This document shows, in pieces, positions 4,868 to 5,628 of a stretch of 5,628 bases of DNA. The position numbers and the translations under genes are program-made. Source of the stretch: Treponema sp. (GTDB lineage Bacteria > Spirochaetota > Spirochaetia > Treponematales > Breznakiellaceae); assembly GCA_031278755.1 (NCBI GenBank), contig JAITJV010000249.1:1-5628 (forward strand), written 5' to 3'. The notes beneath the pieces are model-generated. The model was not told the origin of the DNA and did no database searches. It was given only the letters and a program-made list of their open reading frames with translations. Within the stretch, counting starts at the first letter, position 1; each line of letters opens with the position of its first letter.

Positions 4868-5628
4868 ATGCTCAGTTACCGCCACGCCTTTCACGCGGGA
4901 AACGCCGCGGATGTATTCAAGCATGCCGTGCTTGTTTTCTGCGCCGATTATATGCTTTCCGGGGAAAAACCCTGCGCCTTTATAGACACCCACGCGGGGG
5001 CGGGCCTTTACGCGCTGAACGAAGGATACGCCGCAAAAAACCGCGAATGGGAAAACGGCGCGGGGAAGCTGTTTGCGGCGGGAACGGAAACGCTCCCGCC
5101 GCTTCTTGCCCATTATGCAAAAATTGTTTCCGCCGCGGGCGCGTTTCGCGCGGACAAGGCCGCCGCGGGCGGCTTTCCGTCTTTCTACCCCGGCTCTCCG
5201 CTTATTGTCCGGACGCTGATGCGCCCCGCGGATCGCGCCGTTTGTTTTGAACTCCACCCATCGGACTTCGCGGCCCTCGGCAAAAATACCGGAACCGACC
5301 GCCGTTTTACCCTGCGGAACGAAGACGGCCTTGCGGGCCTCAGGGGACTGCTGCCGCCCCCCTGTAGACGGGGCCTTATCCTCATCGATCCGTCCTATGA
5401 AATCAAAAGCGATTTCGCGCTGGTCCCGGAAACCGTTAAAAAAGCGCTCAGGCGTTTTTCGTCCGGGATCTTCATCGTATGGTACCCCCTGCTCGAAACG
5501 TACGGAGCCGAAACGGCGGAAGAACTTTTCCGCCTTGGGGGGAAACGCTGCCGCATAGAACTCTACACCGGACACGGGAACGCCCGTGTTCCGGGGGAAG
5601 GCCGCAAATCGCCCCGGGGCATGTACGG
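4868..5628 (+). CDS. rlmJ: 23S rRNA (adenine(2030)-N6)-methyltransferase RlmJ, 3' end cut by the window
   Basis: RlmJ is a cytoplasmic SAM-dependent enzyme that methylates N6 of A2030 (E. coli numbering) of 23S rRNA during ribosome assembly. The 253 visible residues follow E. coli RlmJ closely: MLSYRHAFHAGNAADVFKH with Lys18 at the N-terminus, the SAM-binding DTHAGAG at 40-46, YPGSPL at 107-112, ELHPSD at 128-133, RRGLILIDPSYEIKSD with the catalytic Asp174, and IVWYP at 203-207. The motif-IV tetrapeptide is DPSY rather than DPPY, a change I believe other family members share. The E. coli protein has 280 residues, so roughly 30 are missing beyond the right edge. The ATG at 4868 is chosen because family members start here, but a strong AAGGAG before GTG 4811 would add 19 residues with a hydrophobic stretch (IFCFLVLLF). 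The spacer to the upstream gene is short, so co-transcription is possible. Confidence 0.93.
   Translation, partial: MLSYRHAFHAGNAADVFKHAVLVFCADYMLSGEKPCAFIDTHAGAGLYALNEGYAAKNREWENGAGKLFAAGTETLPPLLAHYAKIVSAAGAFRADKAAAGGFPSFYPGSPLIVRTLMRPADRAVCFELHPSDFAALGKNTGTDRRFTLRNEDGLAGLRGLLPPPCRRGLILIDPSYEIKSDFALVPETVKKALRRFSSGIFIVWYPLLETYGAETAEELFRLGGKRCRIELYTGHGNARVPGEGRKSPRGMY

Noticed and set aside
4846..5250. 134-codon plus-strand open frame in another frame of rlmJ
   Set aside because: The Arg/Cys-rich translation is a frame-shifted shadow of rlmJ; the true frame carries all RlmJ motifs.
5387..5404. Loss of RlmJ activity because of DPSY in place of DPPY
   Set aside because: The catalytic aspartate is present, the rest of the protein is well conserved, and serine at this place is, to my knowledge, seen in other RlmJ proteins.
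4715..5575. 286-codon open frame on the minus strand opposite rlmJ
   Set aside because: It lies antisense to a strongly conserved rlmJ reading frame, its protein is a low-complexity Arg/Gly/Phe-rich product of GC-rich codon structure, and no family is recognisable.

Overview
The window reads as chromosomal DNA of a treponeme-like spirochaete, probably one of the moderately GC-rich gut Treponema. This is inferred, not proven: it rests on the make-up of a small secreted protein and a sigma-like protein that both look treponemal, on coding regions rich in GGC, GCC and CGG codons beside AT-rich spacers, and on a TCCAAAAC/GTTTTGGA inverted repeat that resembles intergenic repeats of that genus. 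No RNA genes, CRISPR array, transposase or phage genes are visible. Everything recognised is on the + strand.

Layout: 1-154 is a leader with two small inverted repeats and two TTGACA hexamers. All three forward frames stay open over its first 108 bases, so the tail of an upstream gene cannot be excluded. At 155-1120 lies ornithine carbamoyltransferase. A spacer (1121-1186) carries a weak terminator-like hairpin and a good sigma-70-type promoter overlapping each other. Then comes a tightly packed three-gene unit: a small secreted protein (1187-1603), an M24 aminopeptidase-fold protein (1603-2778, joined by a TGATG stop/start overlap) and a DHH/DHHA1 phosphoesterase of the NrnA type (2771-3751, 8-base overlap). 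A 115-base AT-rich spacer holds a perfect 16-base palindrome in front of a divergent sigma-factor-like protein (3867-4751). The window closes with rlmJ, the 23S rRNA adenine-N6 methyltransferase gene, cut off by the right edge.

The genes are mostly housekeeping: arginine/citrulline metabolism, peptide turnover, nanoRNA/pAp turnover and ribosome modification. The least explained parts are the sigma-like protein with an apparent coiled coil between a region-2-like N-terminus and a C-terminal helix-turn-helix, the palindrome in front of it, the secreted protein of unknown function that leads the operon, and the start of rlmJ, where the best ribosome binding site points to a GTG 19 codons upstream of the conserved family start. 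I see no sign of a large novel system; the best lead is the sigma-like regulator and its palindrome.
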